Assembly: GCA_946886075.1 (NCBI GenBank)
Contig: CAMPHR010000003.1
Coordinates: forward strand, 89,998 to 153,997
From: an uncultured Novosphingobium sp.
GTDB lineage: Bacteria > Pseudomonadota > Alphaproteobacteria > Sphingomonadales > Sphingomonadaceae
Reading direction: 5' to 3'
Length of the DNA stretch: 64,000 nucleotides
Numbering within the stretch: position 1 is the stretch's first letter; each line of letters opens with the position of its first letter. This document shows positions 8,674 through 17,711 of this stretch, piece after piece. The notes beneath the pieces were generated by a model. That model searched no databases, was not told the origin of the DNA, and saw only the letters and a program-made list of their open reading frames with translations. The position numbers and the translations under genes are program-made.

Positions 8674-9504
8674 TCAGAGGATGCCGAACGCGTTCAGCCG
8701 GGCGAGCATCTGCATTTCGCCTGCTGTGCTTGGGTCTGCCGGTTCGAACTCAAGCTCGATCATGCCCTCATAATCGCGAAGCGCCTGCAGGATCGCTGGC
8801 CAATCCAGTTCCCCCAGGCCCGGATCGACGCGGCCGGGGATGTCGGCGAACTGGATGAGGCCGGTATCTGAAACGCAGGAGGCGAAGGCGGCGGGCACGT
8901 CATGACCCATCATCGCGACATGGCCGGTGTCGAACAGCAGGCGCACCGAGGGCATGGCGACGGCGCGCACCATCTCCACTGCGTCTTTCAGTCGGTCGAG
9001 GAGGAGGCCTGGGATGCGGCTGGGCGCGATGGGCTCGACTAGCAGGGTGAGTCCGGAGCGGGCAGCCTCTTCGGCGTGGCGCTTCAGATTTTCGGTCATG
9101 GCGGCAAGCTGCGCCGGGCGGGGGCGCTGATCATCGAAGCCAGCGACGCATACCGCACCGCCACCGCCGAAGCGAACCGCCAGTTCCGCACTGGCTGCAA
9201 CGCTGGTGCGCAGGGCATCGCGGCCTGCGTGATCCTGCGTGCTCCAGAGCGGCTTGTTCCAGTGCATGGGGTCTCCGCCGAAGCTGGAGAGGGCGAGACC
9301 GCGCGCGGCCATGCGGTCGGCCATGGCGGCTTGCTCGGCTGGTGGGCGGACTTTCAGGAACAGGTCCTGCACGCCGCGAAAGCCATGGTCGGCTAGCGCG
9401 TCGAGTTGGTCGAGCGGACTGGTCGAGCGGGCGAGATGTGCGAGCATCGGCCGGTCGGACGAGCTTAGGCCTAGATGACCGGCGATGGGCCAGCGGTTGG
9501 TCAT
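8674..9504 (-). CDS. Sugar phosphate isomerase/epimerase-type TIM barrel
   Basis: A 276-residue xylose-isomerase-like TIM barrel (AP endonuclease 2 superfamily). Metal-binding positions are visible as Glu in 'LLVEPIAPSRIPG', Asp and His in 'LLFDTGHVAMMGHD', and Glu near the end in 'MIELEFEP'. The start overlaps the hydrolase stop by 4 bp (ATGA), making this the last gene of a six-gene operon. The family includes isomerases, epimerases and hydroxypyruvate-isomerase-like enzymes acting on keto-hydroxy compounds. The substrate here is unknown. It is less similar to the three other TIM barrels in the window than they are to each other. Confidence 0.85.
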   Translation of the reverse strand: MTNRWPIAGHLGLSSSDRPMLAHLARSTSPLDQLDALADHGFRGVQDLFLKVRPPAEQAAMADRMAARGLALSSFGGDPMHWNKPLWSTQDHAGRDALRTSVAASAELAVRFGGGGAVCVAGFDDQRPRPAQLAAMTENLKRHAEEAARSGLTLLVEPIAPSRIPGLLLDRLKDAVEMVRAVAMPSVRLLFDTGHVAMMGHDVPAAFASCVSDTGLIQFADIPGRVDPGLGELDWPAILQALRDYEGMIELEFEPADPSTAGEMQMLARLNAFGIL

Positions 9505-10544
9505 TGCGTCACCGATCGGGCGAAGGCGAGGAGCGCCTTGTTGAAGGCGGCGGGTTGTTCCTGTTGCACGAAATGGCCTGCTTCGGGCACCGCGATGATA
9601 TCGCAGAGGCCGGGGACGCGCTGGCGCATCCGCTCTTCCCAATCGGTGAAGAAGCCGAAGGACGGGTCTTTTTCGCCATAGAGGAACAGGGTGGGCGTTT
9701 CGACATCATGGTCGGCCCATTTCTCGCCGATGCGCCAGTTTATGTCAGCGGTGCGGTAGCTGTTGAGGCCGCCGATGAAGCGGAGCATCGGGGCGGCATC
9801 GACATATTCGCTGACGAAGCGGTCGAACTCTGTCTGGGAGAGCCAGGGCCAGGGGAGCGGCGGCGCGGGTGGCAGGACGTCTAGATAGCCGCTGCCGACG
9901 GAGGATACCGTTTTCCAGCTCCAGAGATCGCCTTTGGATGAGAGAGCGTAGAAGAGGCGGGCGAGGAAGTCGGAGGCTCGGTCGACCAGTTCGCGTTCGG
10001 CGGGGCCTGCTTCCATGAAATAGTGGAAGTGGACGAAATGCTCGGCGGCCATGGCGGCGAAGCGTTCGCTGGGGAGGCGGTCGGGCGAGGATGCCTCTGG
10101 CCGGGCGGGCGCATCGGCTGGGAGGCGTGGGGCGCTGCCGAGCATGGCGCGTCCGGCCATGTCATAGTCATAGGGGATGGTGGCGATGAGGCCGGCCACT
10201 CGCTCCGGCGCGCGGACGGCGAGGTTCCAGGCATATTGGGCGCCGAAATCCTGGCCGACGATTACCGCTTTTTCCGACTTATAATGGTCGAGCAGGGCGA
10301 TGAGATAGGCCTGCATGCGGTCGGCGGTGTAGGCGGCGGGATCGGTGGGGCGGTCGCTGCCGCCATAGCCGAGGCTGTCGATGGCTACGGCGCGGAAGCC
10401 TGCCTCCGCGAGTGGTTCCATCTGGTGCCGCCATGACCAGGCGAGGCCGGGGAAGCCGTGGATCATGAGGACGAGCGGCCCCTCCCCCCGTTCCACTGCG
10501 CGGAGGTGGTAGCCGCCGCCTACGTCGATCCGTTTTTCTGTCAT
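9501..10544 (-). CDS. Alpha/beta hydrolase, epoxide-hydrolase type
   Basis: A 347-residue alpha/beta hydrolase. The oxyanion-hole signature 'HGFPGLAWSWRHQ', the 'DSLGYGGSDRP' stretch and an aspartate nucleophile in 'GQDFGA' match epoxide hydrolases rather than serine esterases. The acid and base are likely in 'YGEKDPSF' and 'PEAGHFVQQEQP'. It could open an epoxide, or hydrolyse a lactone or other electrophile formed upstream. The start is coupled by a 4-bp overlap to the kinase gene. Its location inside a CoA-ester operon is unusual. Confidence 0.9.
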   Translation of the reverse strand: MTEKRIDVGGGYHLRAVERGEGPLVLMIHGFPGLAWSWRHQMEPLAEAGFRAVAIDSLGYGGSDRPTDPAAYTADRMQAYLIALLDHYKSEKAVIVGQDFGAQYAWNLAVRAPERVAGLIATIPYDYDMAGRAMLGSAPRLPADAPARPEASSPDRLPSERFAAMAAEHFVHFHYFMEAGPAERELVDRASDFLARLFYALSSKGDLWSWKTVSSVGSGYLDVLPPAPPLPWPWLSQTEFDRFVSEYVDAAPMLRFIGGLNSYRTADINWRIGEKWADHDVETPTLFLYGEKDPSFGFFTDWEERMRQRVPGLCDIIAVPEAGHFVQQEQPAAFNKALLAFARSVTQ

Positions 10545-11584
10545 AGATGGGCGTCCTCTTCCCCACGGGCGATGCGCCATGCGAGGCTTGCTATTTCTCC
10601 GGCGCGGGCGCCGTGGATGGCGGCGGCTTCGCTGGACGCGTTGCCGCTGATTGCGCGGTGATAGACCCCTTGCCGGATGGCGGCGTTGCGGAACATGGCG
10701 AAGGCGAGGGCGTAGCGCCAATGGGCGGGGTCGATGGGACCGGCCCCGCTGCGCTCTGCGTAACGCTGCAGATAGTCGGCTTCGGATGGGATGCCGAGCG
10801 TGGAGAGGTCTGCGTCGGATAGGCCGCGATAGCCTTCCTTCGGCACGCGCCATGCCATCAGATGCTGGGCTAGGTCGGGGAGCGGGTGTCCTAGCGTGGA
10901 TAGCTCCCAATCAAGGACGGCGATGATGCGGGGCTCTGTGGGGGCGAAGATCATGTTGTCGTTGCGATAGTCGCCGTGGACGATGCGGCTGGCTTCGAGA
11001 CCGGGGTCGCTCGCGGGGAGCCAGTCGATGAGCTGCTCCATCGCGTCGAGCTGCTGCGTCTGGGTGGCGCGATATTGCTTGGTCCAGCGGGCGACCTGAC
11101 GGGCGAAATAATTGCCGGGCTTGCCATAGTCGGCGAGGCCGACTTGCGCCGGGTCGATGGCGTGGAGCGCGGCGAGGACCCGGTTCATTTCGTCATAGAT
11201 GGCGGCGCGCTCGGGCGGTGTCAGGTCGGGGAGGCGCGCGTCCCAGAAGTTGCGGCCCGGCGCATAGTCCATGATGAAGAAAGGCGTGCCGACGACGCTT
11301 GTATCCTCGCACAGGGCTAGCGGGCGGGCGACAGGGACGGCGCTGTCCTTTAGCGCGTCGGTGACACGATATTCGCGCTCGATCGCGTGGGCAGAGGGGA
11401 GCAACACGCCATCGGGCTTGCGGCGCAGGACGAAGCGGGGCTGGCCGTCCACCGACAGCAGATAGGTCGGGTTGGACTGCCCGCCTGCGAATTTTTCCGC
11501 GCTGATCTCTCCGTCCGCGCCCGGCACCTGGGCGCGCAGCCAGGGCGCAAGCCGCGTCGTGTCGAGCGTGCGGACGTCAGTCAT
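10541..11584 (-). CDS. APH-type phosphotransferase, LvaA/ACAD10-kinase-like
   Basis: A 347-residue kinase of the aminoglycoside-phosphotransferase fold. The catalytic loop is '[12 protein letters not shown]' (HGDx4N) and the metal site '[18 protein letters not shown]'. In Pseudomonas putida the related LvaA phosphorylates 4-hydroxyacyl-CoA, and the related domain is fused to an acyl-CoA dehydrogenase in animal ACAD10/11. Here the start overlaps the stop of an acyl-CoA dehydrogenase gene by 8 bp, giving the same pairing. The predicted role is to activate a 4-hydroxyacyl-CoA for removal of the hydroxyl group. Confidence 0.88.
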   Translation of the reverse strand: MTDVRTLDTTRLAPWLRAQVPGADGEISAEKFAGGQSNPTYLLSVDGQPRFVLRRKPDGVLLPSAHAIEREYRVTDALKDSAVPVARPLALCEDTSVVGTPFFIMDYAPGRNFWDARLPDLTPPERAAIYDEMNRVLAALHAIDPAQVGLADYGKPGNYFARQVARWTKQYRATQTQQLDAMEQLIDWLPASDPGLEASRIVHGDYRNDNMIFAPTEPRIIAVLDWELSTLGHPLPDLAQHLMAWRVPKEGYRGLSDADLSTLGIPSEADYLQRYAERSGAGPIDPAHWRYALAFAMFRNAAIRQGVYHRAISGNASSEAAAIHGARAGEIASLAWRIARGEEDAHL

Positions 11585-12779
11585 ATTTCGCGAGTTCGAG
11601 GCGGCCGAGCTGGTGGCGGTGCACCTCGTCCGGTCCATCGGCGAAGCGGATCTTGCGGGCGTGGGCATAATAGCTCGCCAGGAAGAAATCCTGGCTGATG
11701 CCTGCCGCGCCATGCGCCTGCATCGCCCAGTCGATGACCTGGCAGGCCATGTTGGGCGCAGCGACCTTGATCATCGCGATGTCCGCCTTCGCCACCTTGT
11801 TGCCAACCGTGTCCATGCGGTGCGCGGCGTGGAGCGTGAGGAGGCGCGCCTGATCGATCATGATGCGGCTGTTGGCGATGCGTTCGATGATGACGCCCTG
11901 TTCGGCGAGCGGCTTGCCGAAGGCGACGCGGCTCTTCACCCGGCGGCACATGGCCTCCAGCGCGCGTTCGGCCATGCCGATCATGCGCATGCAATGGTGG
12001 ATGCGGCCGGGGCCAAGGCGAGCCTGCGCGATCTCAAAGCCGCGCCCTTCACCCAGCAGCATGTTGGACGCGGGCACGCGGACATTTTCGAAGAGGATTT
12101 CCATGTGGCCATGCGGCGCGTCGTCATAGCCGAGCACGGTCATGGGGCGCAGCACGGTGATGCCGGGCGTGTCGCGGGGCACCAGGATCATCGATTGCTG
12201 CTGGTGCTTGGGGGCGGTCGGATCGGTCTTGCCCATGAAGATCATGAGCGCGCAATCTTCCTCGCCCATGCCCGAAATCCACCATTTGCGGCCGTTGATG
12301 ACATAATCATCGCCGTCGCGCCGAATAGAGCTTTCGATATTGGTGGCGTCGGAGGAGGCGACTTGCGGTTCCGTCATGGCGAAGGCGGAACGCATCTCGC
12401 CCGCCAGCATGGGCTTTAGCCAGCGCTCTTTATGCTCATCCGTGCCGAAGCGTTCGAGCGTTTCCATATTGCCGGTATCGGGCGCGGCGCAGTTGAACAC
12501 GGCGGGGCACCAGTGAACGCGGCCCATCTCTTCGCACAGCGGCGCATATTCCAGGTTGGTGAGCCCTGCGCCATGGGTGCTTTCGGGCAGGAACAGGTTC
12601 CAGAGGCCTGCCTCTTTCGCCAGCGGCTTTAGCTTGTCGATCAGGGTGACATGCGCCCAGCGGTCGCCAGTCGCCACCTCCTCATAATAGGCTTTTTCAT
12701 TGGGATAGATGTGCGCGTCCATGAAGGCGCGCAGGCGCGCGAGCAGGTCGGCGGTTTTGGCGTTGGGATCGTAGCTCAT
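11577..12779 (-). CDS. Acyl-CoA dehydrogenase, LvaC/ACAD11-like
   Basis: A 400-residue FAD-dependent acyl-CoA dehydrogenase-family protein. The FAD/substrate segment '[20 protein letters not shown]' and the C-terminal '[20 protein letters not shown]' then '[19 protein letters not shown]' are of the ACAD10/11 type. It overlaps the preceding bifunctional enzyme gene by 4 bp and the kinase gene by 8 bp. Together with the kinase it probably converts a phosphorylated 4-hydroxyacyl-CoA to an enoyl-CoA, as proposed for LvaC. Plain dehydrogenation of a branched acyl-CoA is the alternative. Confidence 0.9.
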   Translation of the reverse strand: MSYDPNAKTADLLARLRAFMDAHIYPNEKAYYEEVATGDRWAHVTLIDKLKPLAKEAGLWNLFLPESTHGAGLTNLEYAPLCEEMGRVHWCPAVFNCAAPDTGNMETLERFGTDEHKERWLKPMLAGEMRSAFAMTEPQVASSDATNIESSIRRDGDDYVINGRKWWISGMGEEDCALMIFMGKTDPTAPKHQQQSMILVPRDTPGITVLRPMTVLGYDDAPHGHMEILFENVRVPASNMLLGEGRGFEIAQARLGPGRIHHCMRMIGMAERALEAMCRRVKSRVAFGKPLAEQGVIIERIANSRIMIDQARLLTLHAAHRMDTVGNKVAKADIAMIKVAAPNMACQVIDWAMQAHGAAGISQDFFLASYYAHARKIRFADGPDEVHRHQLGRLELAKYD

Positions 12780-14860
12780 GCGTAGAAGCCCCTGCCCTCG
12801 CGCGCATATTGGACGAGGAGCGGCGCGGGGGTCCAATAGGCGTCCCCCTGTTCAGCGCGGAATTTCTCGATGGTGGCGAGCACCTTGTCGAGGCCGATCT
12901 GGTCGGCCCAATGCATGGGGCCGCCGGTATAGCTGGGCCAGCCGAGGCCGTTGACCAGCGCGACGTCGATTTCATGCGGGCGCGGCACGATGCCTTCGCT
13001 CAGCAGCTTCGCGCCTTCATTGACCATGGCGTAGAGAAGGCGTTCGCGGATTTCATCCTCGCCGATGTCGCGGAGTTCGAGGCCGTGACGCTCAGCATGG
13101 GCGGCGATCATCTCTTCGGTCAGCGGATTGGCGCTGGCCTTGCGATTTTCGTCATAGCTGTACCAGCCGGAGCCGGTCTTTTGCCCGAGGCGTCCTGCGG
13201 CGACCATCTGTTCGGGGAAGTCGGCGCGCAGTTCGCGTTCCGTCGCGGTGGCGGCGCGGGCCTTGCGGGCGGCGGCCTGCACGTCCAGCCCAGCAAGGTC
13301 GCCCAGCGCGAACGGCCCCATCGGGAAACCGTAGGACAGCAGCACCTTGTCGATGGCTGCGGGCTTGGCGCCCTCCTCCACCAGGAAGAAGCCTTCACGC
13401 GAGCGCTTTGAAAGCATGCGGTTGACGATGAAGCCGTCGCACACACCCGAGAGGACCGGCAGCTTGCCGATGCGCTTGCCCAGCGCCATGATCGTCGCGA
13501 CGACTTCGGGATCAGTCTTGGCCGCGCGGACATTTTCGAGCAGGCGCATGACATGGGCGGGGTTGAAGAAGTGCATGCCGCACACGTCTTCGGGCCGGCC
13601 CGATGCTTCCGCCAGCGTGTCGATGTTGAGGAAGCTGGTATTGGAGGCGAGGATGGTTTCGGCGGGCGTCACCTCACCCAGTTTCGCGAACACGGCCTTT
13701 TTGGTTTCCAGATCCTCGGTCACGGCCTCGATCACTAATTGCGTTGGCGACAGGTCGCGCGGGTCGTCGCTGGTGGTGATCAGCGCGAGGCGCTTGTCCA
13801 TCGTCTCTTGCGACATGCTGCCCTTGGCGACGGAGGAGGACCACATTTTGGTAATGGCTCTGATCGCGGCGTCGATGTTCGGTTGGTCGAGGCCGACGGC
13901 GATGACGGGGATGCCGACGCTGACGACCGCCATGACGATGCCGCGTCCCATGACGCCGAGGCCGATGACGCCGACGCGTTCGATGTTGCGGGTCAGGGTG
14001 TCGGGCGCAAGGCCGGGGATGCGGGCGACTTCGCGTTCGGCGGCAAAGAGGTGGCGCAGTGCCTTTGACTGCGAGCCGTTCATGCATTCGCGGAAGATGG
14101 CGAGTTCCTGTTTGACCGCCTCATCGAAGGGGAGTTCATAGCCGAGGCGCATGGCTTCCAGCGCGCGAAGCGGAGCGGTCTGGCCGCGCATCTTCTTGGC
14201 GACGGTCTTGCGCGCTTCTTCGAACAGAGCCGGGTCATCGGCGGGCATGGGGAGTGTGGAGGAGCTGCGCGCGCCCTTCCCTTCCGCGACCAGCTTCTCG
14301 GCGAAGCGGATGGCTTCGGCGGCAATGTCGCTGCCCGAAGCGACGGCGTCGATGAGGTTGGACTTGAGCGCGTCATCCGTGCCGATCTGGTTGCCTTCGG
14401 TCACCAGCTTGATCGCGGTGGCGAGGCCAGCGAGGCGCGGCGTGCGCTGCGTGCCGCCACCGCCGGGCATCAGGCCGAGCTTCACTTCGGGAAAGCCGAA
14501 TTTCGTCGCCGGCGCGGCGATGCGGTAATGGCAGGCGAGCGCGACTTCGAGGCCGCCGCCCAGCACCGTGCCATGCACGGCTGCGATGATCGGCTTGGTC
14601 GAATGATCCATCATTTCCATGACCAATGGCAGGCCCGGATCGGCCATGGGCTTGCCAAATTCCTTGATGTCCGCGCCCGCTATGAAGGTCTTGCCTTCGC
14701 AGCGGATGACGAGCGCCTTGAGGGCGGGGTCGGACTCCAGTTTGCGGATGGCTTCGGCAAGACCCTGCCGCACGCTGGCGGAGGTGGCGTTGACCGGGGG
14801 ATTGTCGATCACCGCTTCGGCAATCGCGCCGTGGGTGTGGAAGCTGACGGTTTCGGACAT
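12776..14860 (-). CDS. Bifunctional enoyl-CoA hydratase / 3-hydroxyacyl-CoA dehydrogenase (FadB-like)
   Basis: A 694-residue multifunctional beta-oxidation enzyme. The N-terminal crotonase domain (about residues 1-190) has both catalytic glutamates in '[13 protein letters not shown]' and '[19 protein letters not shown]'. The 3-hydroxyacyl-CoA dehydrogenase part starts at about residue 290 with the NAD motif '[13 protein letters not shown]'. It has the catalytic histidine in '[11 protein letters not shown]', and is followed by two C-terminal helical domains. It performs hydration and NAD-dependent oxidation of the enoyl-CoA made by the acyl-CoA dehydrogenase whose gene overlaps its stop. Confidence 0.96.
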   Translation of the reverse strand: MSETVSFHTHGAIAEAVIDNPPVNATSASVRQGLAEAIRKLESDPALKALVIRCEGKTFIAGADIKEFGKPMADPGLPLVMEMMDHSTKPIIAAVHGTVLGGGLEVALACHYRIAAPATKFGFPEVKLGLMPGGGGTQRTPRLAGLATAIKLVTEGNQIGTDDALKSNLIDAVASGSDIAAEAIRFAEKLVAEGKGARSSSTLPMPADDPALFEEARKTVAKKMRGQTAPLRALEAMRLGYELPFDEAVKQELAIFRECMNGSQSKALRHLFAAEREVARIPGLAPDTLTRNIERVGVIGLGVMGRGIVMAVVSVGIPVIAVGLDQPNIDAAIRAITKMWSSSVAKGSMSQETMDKRLALITTSDDPRDLSPTQLVIEAVTEDLETKKAVFAKLGEVTPAETILASNTSFLNIDTLAEASGRPEDVCGMHFFNPAHVMRLLENVRAAKTDPEVVATIMALGKRIGKLPVLSGVCDGFIVNRMLSKRSREGFFLVEEGAKPAAIDKVLLSYGFPMGPFALGDLAGLDVQAAARKARAATATERELRADFPEQMVAAGRLGQKTGSGWYSYDENRKASANPLTEEMIAAHAERHGLELRDIGEDEIRERLLYAMVNEGAKLLSEGIVPRPHEIDVALVNGLGWPSYTGGPMHWADQIGLDKVLATIEKFRAEQGDAYWTPAPLLVQYAREGRGFYA

Positions 14861-14874
14861 GGGGGATTTCCTGT

Positions 14875-15861
14875 TCAGGATGCGGGCTGGAGGGTCAGGA
14901 GCACCTTGCCCTTCACCTTGCGTTTTTCGAGATGCTGGAGCGCGGCCACTGCGTCGGGCAGGGCGAAGCGCGTGTCGATGACGGGCTTCAACGCGCCTTC
15001 GGCCAGCCAGGCGAGCAGCTGGCGCATGTTCGCGCCCTGCGCGACCGGGTCGGCGCGGACGCTGTTGCCCCAGAGGACGCCGACGGCCGACGCGCTTTTC
15101 AAGAGCAGCAGATTGGCGGGGATGGAAGGAATCTCGCCCCCGGCAAAACCGATGACGAGCAGGCGTCCACCCCAGGCGAGGCTCTTGACCGCGGTCAGGT
15201 TCATGGGGCCGCCGACCGGATCATAGACGACATCGACGCCCTTTCCGTCGGTCAGCTGCTTGATGCGTTCGCGCAGATCCTCTTGGGCATAGTCGATAAG
15301 TTCATCCGCCCCTTGTGCCTTGGCGAGCGCAAGCTTTTCCGCGCTGGAGGCGGCGGCGATCACGCGCGCACCCATGCGTTTGCCGAGTTCGACGGCGGTC
15401 AGGCCCACGCCGCCGCCTGCGCCCAGCACCAGCAGCGTTTCGCCGGGCTTCAACTGCGCGCGGTCCTTTAGCGCATGATAGGAGGTGCCATAGGTGATGG
15501 AGATGCCCGCCGCAACTTCCAGATCGACGCCGTCGGGCACCGGCCAGACCTGCGTTGCGGGCACCCGCACCTGCTCGGCAAAGGCGCCGCTGCCGGTGAA
15601 GGCAATGACGCGGTCTCCAGCAGTGAAGCCTGTCACATCAGCTCCAACGGCGGCGATGCGCCCCGCTGCTTCACTGCCGGGGACGAACGGCAGGGGTGGC
15701 TTTGTCTGATATTTGCCCTGCACGATCAGCACGTCGGGATAGTTTACCCCGGCGGCTGCGACGTCGATCACCACTTCCCCCGGTCCTGCTTGTGGCGCGG
15801 GGAAATCGCCATGTTGCAACTCTTCGACCGGCGCAAACGCGCTGCAGACCATGGCCTTCAC
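14875..15861 (-). CDS. Quinone-oxidoreductase-like MDR (zinc-independent NADPH enoyl reductase type)
   Basis: A 328-residue medium-chain dehydrogenase/reductase of the QOR class without zinc ligands. Visible motifs are 'AAGVNYPDVLIVQGKY', 'PFVPGSEAAGRI' and the NADPH motif 'VLGAGGGVGLTAVELGK'. I place the start at a GTG with AAGGAG 6 bp upstream; an ATG 18 bp earlier contains that RBS. It is the first gene of the six-gene operon, and a LysR-box-like palindrome lies about 90 bp upstream. It may reduce or form an enoyl double bond in a CoA ester or ketone. Confidence 0.9.
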   Translation of the reverse strand: MKAMVCSAFAPVEELQHGDFPAPQAGPGEVVIDVAAAGVNYPDVLIVQGKYQTKPPLPFVPGSEAAGRIAAVGADVTGFTAGDRVIAFTGSGAFAEQVRVPATQVWPVPDGVDLEVAAGISITYGTSYHALKDRAQLKPGETLLVLGAGGGVGLTAVELGKRMGARVIAAASSAEKLALAKAQGADELIDYAQEDLRERIKQLTDGKGVDVVYDPVGGPMNLTAVKSLAWGGRLLVIGFAGGEIPSIPANLLLLKSASAVGVLWGNSVRADPVAQGANMRQLLAWLAEGALKPVIDTRFALPDAVAALQHLEKRKVKGKVLLTLQPAS

Positions 15862-15950
15862 ATCACTCTCCTTGAACACACCTACCGGGCGTGCGCGGCC
15901 AGATTAGGCCTTTGGACGCGATGCTACCATTTCGTAATTCCGACGCATGA

Positions 15951-15967
15951 CATCAGAAAAACTGATG
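15951..15967. promoter_or_regulatory. LysR-box-like palindrome (T-N11-A)
   Basis: CATCAGAAAAACTGATG is a perfect 6-bp inverted repeat around five A residues and contains T-N11-A, the classic LysR-type binding pattern. It sits between the LysR gene and the MDR gene, about 90 bp upstream of the six-gene operon, a normal position for activation. Confidence 0.6.
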
Positions 15968-15985
15968 GATGGGTCTTAGGAGAAG

Positions 15986-16891
15986 CTATTTTCCTGATTC
16001 GCCCGATTGTTCGCCCCATTGGCGGGCAAATTCGTCAAAGGCGCGGCAGGCTTGAGGTTGCTGAGTGTCGCGGCGATTCACGAGGCTTATGATGCGGGTG
16101 AAATGCAGCTCGGGCACCGGCAGTTCGACCAGTTCGCCGCGCGCCAGCTCATCGGCGACCGTCAGGCTGGACAGGCAGGCGAGCACGGCGCCATCACGGA
16201 CGATGCGCTTGATGGCTTCGACGCTTTCGCCTTCGAACACGATGTTGAGCGAGTTCATGGATTTGAGCGTTTCGACGGTGAAGGAGATGCGCTCGCTGGA
16301 TAATGTCTTTTCGAGCGCCCAAGGCTCGTCCGCCAATTCGGCCAGCGGGACCGCCGGGCGCCCGGCGAGGGGGTGGTCCGGCGCGGCGCATACGACCAGC
16401 CGGTCGCGCAGCCAGGGTTCGGCCTCCAGATAGCTGCTGTTGACCGGCGCGCCGACGAAGCCAACATCGAGCGCCATGTTGCGCACGCCCTCCATCACTT
16501 CATGAGAGGGCATGATGCGCATTTCGACGCGGACGCCGGGGTGTAGGCGCATGAAGGCGGCGCAAAGGCCGGGGAGGACATAGTCGCCGACCGGGACCGC
16601 AGCGCCGATGCGCAGCCGTCCGCGCACTTCTTCGGGCAGGGAGAGGGATTCAAGGTCCGCGACCTGGACCAATATGCCGCGCGCCATCTCCAGCATCGGG
16701 CGACCTCGATCGGTCAGCAGCATGCGGCGGCCGGAGCGGGCGAACAGTTGCACGCCCAGATGCGTTTCGAGGTCCTTGAGCGACATGCTCGCCGCCGAGG
16801 GGCTGAGCCCGATCTCGTCAGCCGCGCCCGCCACGCTGCCGGTGCGGGCGACGGCTTCGAATACCGCGATCTGGCGTAAAGTTATCCTCAC
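15986..16891 (-). CDS. LysR-family transcriptional regulator
   Basis: A 301-residue LysR-type regulator starting at GTG. The N-terminal winged HTH reads 'LRQIAVFEAVARTGSVAGAA' followed by 'IGLSPSAASMSLKDLE' and 'LFARSGRR'. The remaining part is a periplasmic-binding-protein-like effector domain. It lies 16 bp after the SRPBCC gene and 124 bp before the six-gene CoA operon on the same strand. The T-N11-A palindrome in that gap makes the operon its probable target. The inducer is unknown. Confidence 0.93.
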   Translation of the reverse strand: MRITLRQIAVFEAVARTGSVAGAADEIGLSPSAASMSLKDLETHLGVQLFARSGRRMLLTDRGRPMLEMARGILVQVADLESLSLPEEVRGRLRIGAAVPVGDYVLPGLCAAFMRLHPGVRVEMRIMPSHEVMEGVRNMALDVGFVGAPVNSSYLEAEPWLRDRLVVCAAPDHPLAGRPAVPLAELADEPWALEKTLSSERISFTVETLKSMNSLNIVFEGESVEAIKRIVRDGAVLACLSSLTVADELARGELVELPVPELHFTRIISLVNRRDTQQPQACRAFDEFARQWGEQSGESGK

Positions 16892-16907
16892 CCCTTGGCA
16901 GCGGCGA

Positions 16908-17426
16908 TCAGCTTATTTCGCCGCGATGCATCGCTTCGGCGCGTGCCTTGAGCGCCTTGGCCGAGTCGTTGAAGGCGCGCGTCACCCATGGGCCGCAGAA
17001 GCGCATGACATGGATGCCGTTCGGGCCGGTGAAGGCGTCGGTCGACTGATAACGGCACTTTTCGGGACCAAGTTCTTCGATGATCTGATCGCGGCGGGCG
17101 GGATAGGGCCAGGCTTCACTATCCTTCAGTTCCCATGACAGGAGGCGGCCCGGTTCGAACGCGCAGACATATTCGCAATTGGGCGCCAGCGAGCCGGGAT
17201 TGGGATAGTTTACAAGCCGCATATAAACAGGCGCGCCCATCTCCAGCGTGGATTCCGCCCACACGCAGAAAGGGTTCCATTCGCCGTAGCGCGGCATGTC
17301 GGTCAAGACCTGCCACACCACCATTGCGGGCGCTTCGATTTCGATAGGGTCGGATGCAACCAGGGTTGCGGGATCATAGACCTTGAAGGGATCGAAGCGA
17401 TCAGCGGTCAGGGTTTGCGTGGACAT
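16908..17426 (-). CDS. SRPBCC (START-like) domain protein
   Basis: A 172-residue single-domain protein of the SRPBCC/polyketide-cyclase fold, which forms a deep hydrophobic ligand pocket. The typical N-terminal block 'IEIEAPAMVVWQVLTDMPRYGEWNPF' is clear, and the C-terminal helix follows 'WVTRAFNDSAKAL'. The chosen ATG has AAGGAGAAGAGG directly upstream. It may bind or transport a hydrophobic intermediate. It is probably co-transcribed with the LysR gene and is divergent from the GMC operon. Confidence 0.85.
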   Translation of the reverse strand: MSTQTLTADRFDPFKVYDPATLVASDPIEIEAPAMVVWQVLTDMPRYGEWNPFCVWAESTLEMGAPVYMRLVNYPNPGSLAPNCEYVCAFEPGRLLSWELKDSEAWPYPARRDQIIEELGPEKCRYQSTDAFTGPNGIHVMRFCGPWVTRAFNDSAKALKARAEAMHRGEIS

Positions 17427-17544
17427 CCTCTTCTCCTTGATATGCGAACCGGCAGCCGTGACGCCACGATTTAGCAACGCGAATATCGCAGGGTGCGCCA
17501 TGTACTGCGCTGGTTTGCGTAAACAATAGCAGCGGGTGTTCACC

Positions 17545-17598
17545 GGTCAATGGCGCTAGGCGGGTCAAATCCGGCTTGACCTCGGTATGATATTGACC
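17545..17598. promoter_or_regulatory. Four GGTCAA/TTGACC half-sites in a divergent promoter
   Basis: GGTCAA occurs at 17545 and 17563, and its reverse complement TTGACC at 17576 and 17593, giving a symmetric array. The inner pair forms GGTCAA-N7-TTGACC, and neighbouring copies on each side are 17-18 bp apart. It lies between the divergent SRPBCC and GMC genes and looks like a multimeric operator. Confidence 0.5.
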
Positions 17599-17711
17599 AA
17601 TTCAGCGCGCAAGACGTCGTCCGCGTTTCCGCCCGCACCGGCATCCGCCGAGTCCCTGCGCCGTGACATCGCAGAAGATAATGGACGTTGGACAGTGGCA
17701 CGGGAGAGATC

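Noticed and set aside
9501..10910. Longer N-terminal versions of the epoxide-hydrolase-type, kinase, ParB-like and acyl-CoA dehydrogenase proteins
   Set aside because: The extra residues are Arg/Pro-rich, overlap upstream genes and lack family similarity; internal ATG/TTG starts with RBS or 4-8 bp overlaps fit better.
17576..17591. TTGACC followed by TATGAT, considered as a -35/-10 promoter
   Set aside because: The spacing between the two is only about 4 bp, far too short; TTGACC is better explained as part of the half-site array.
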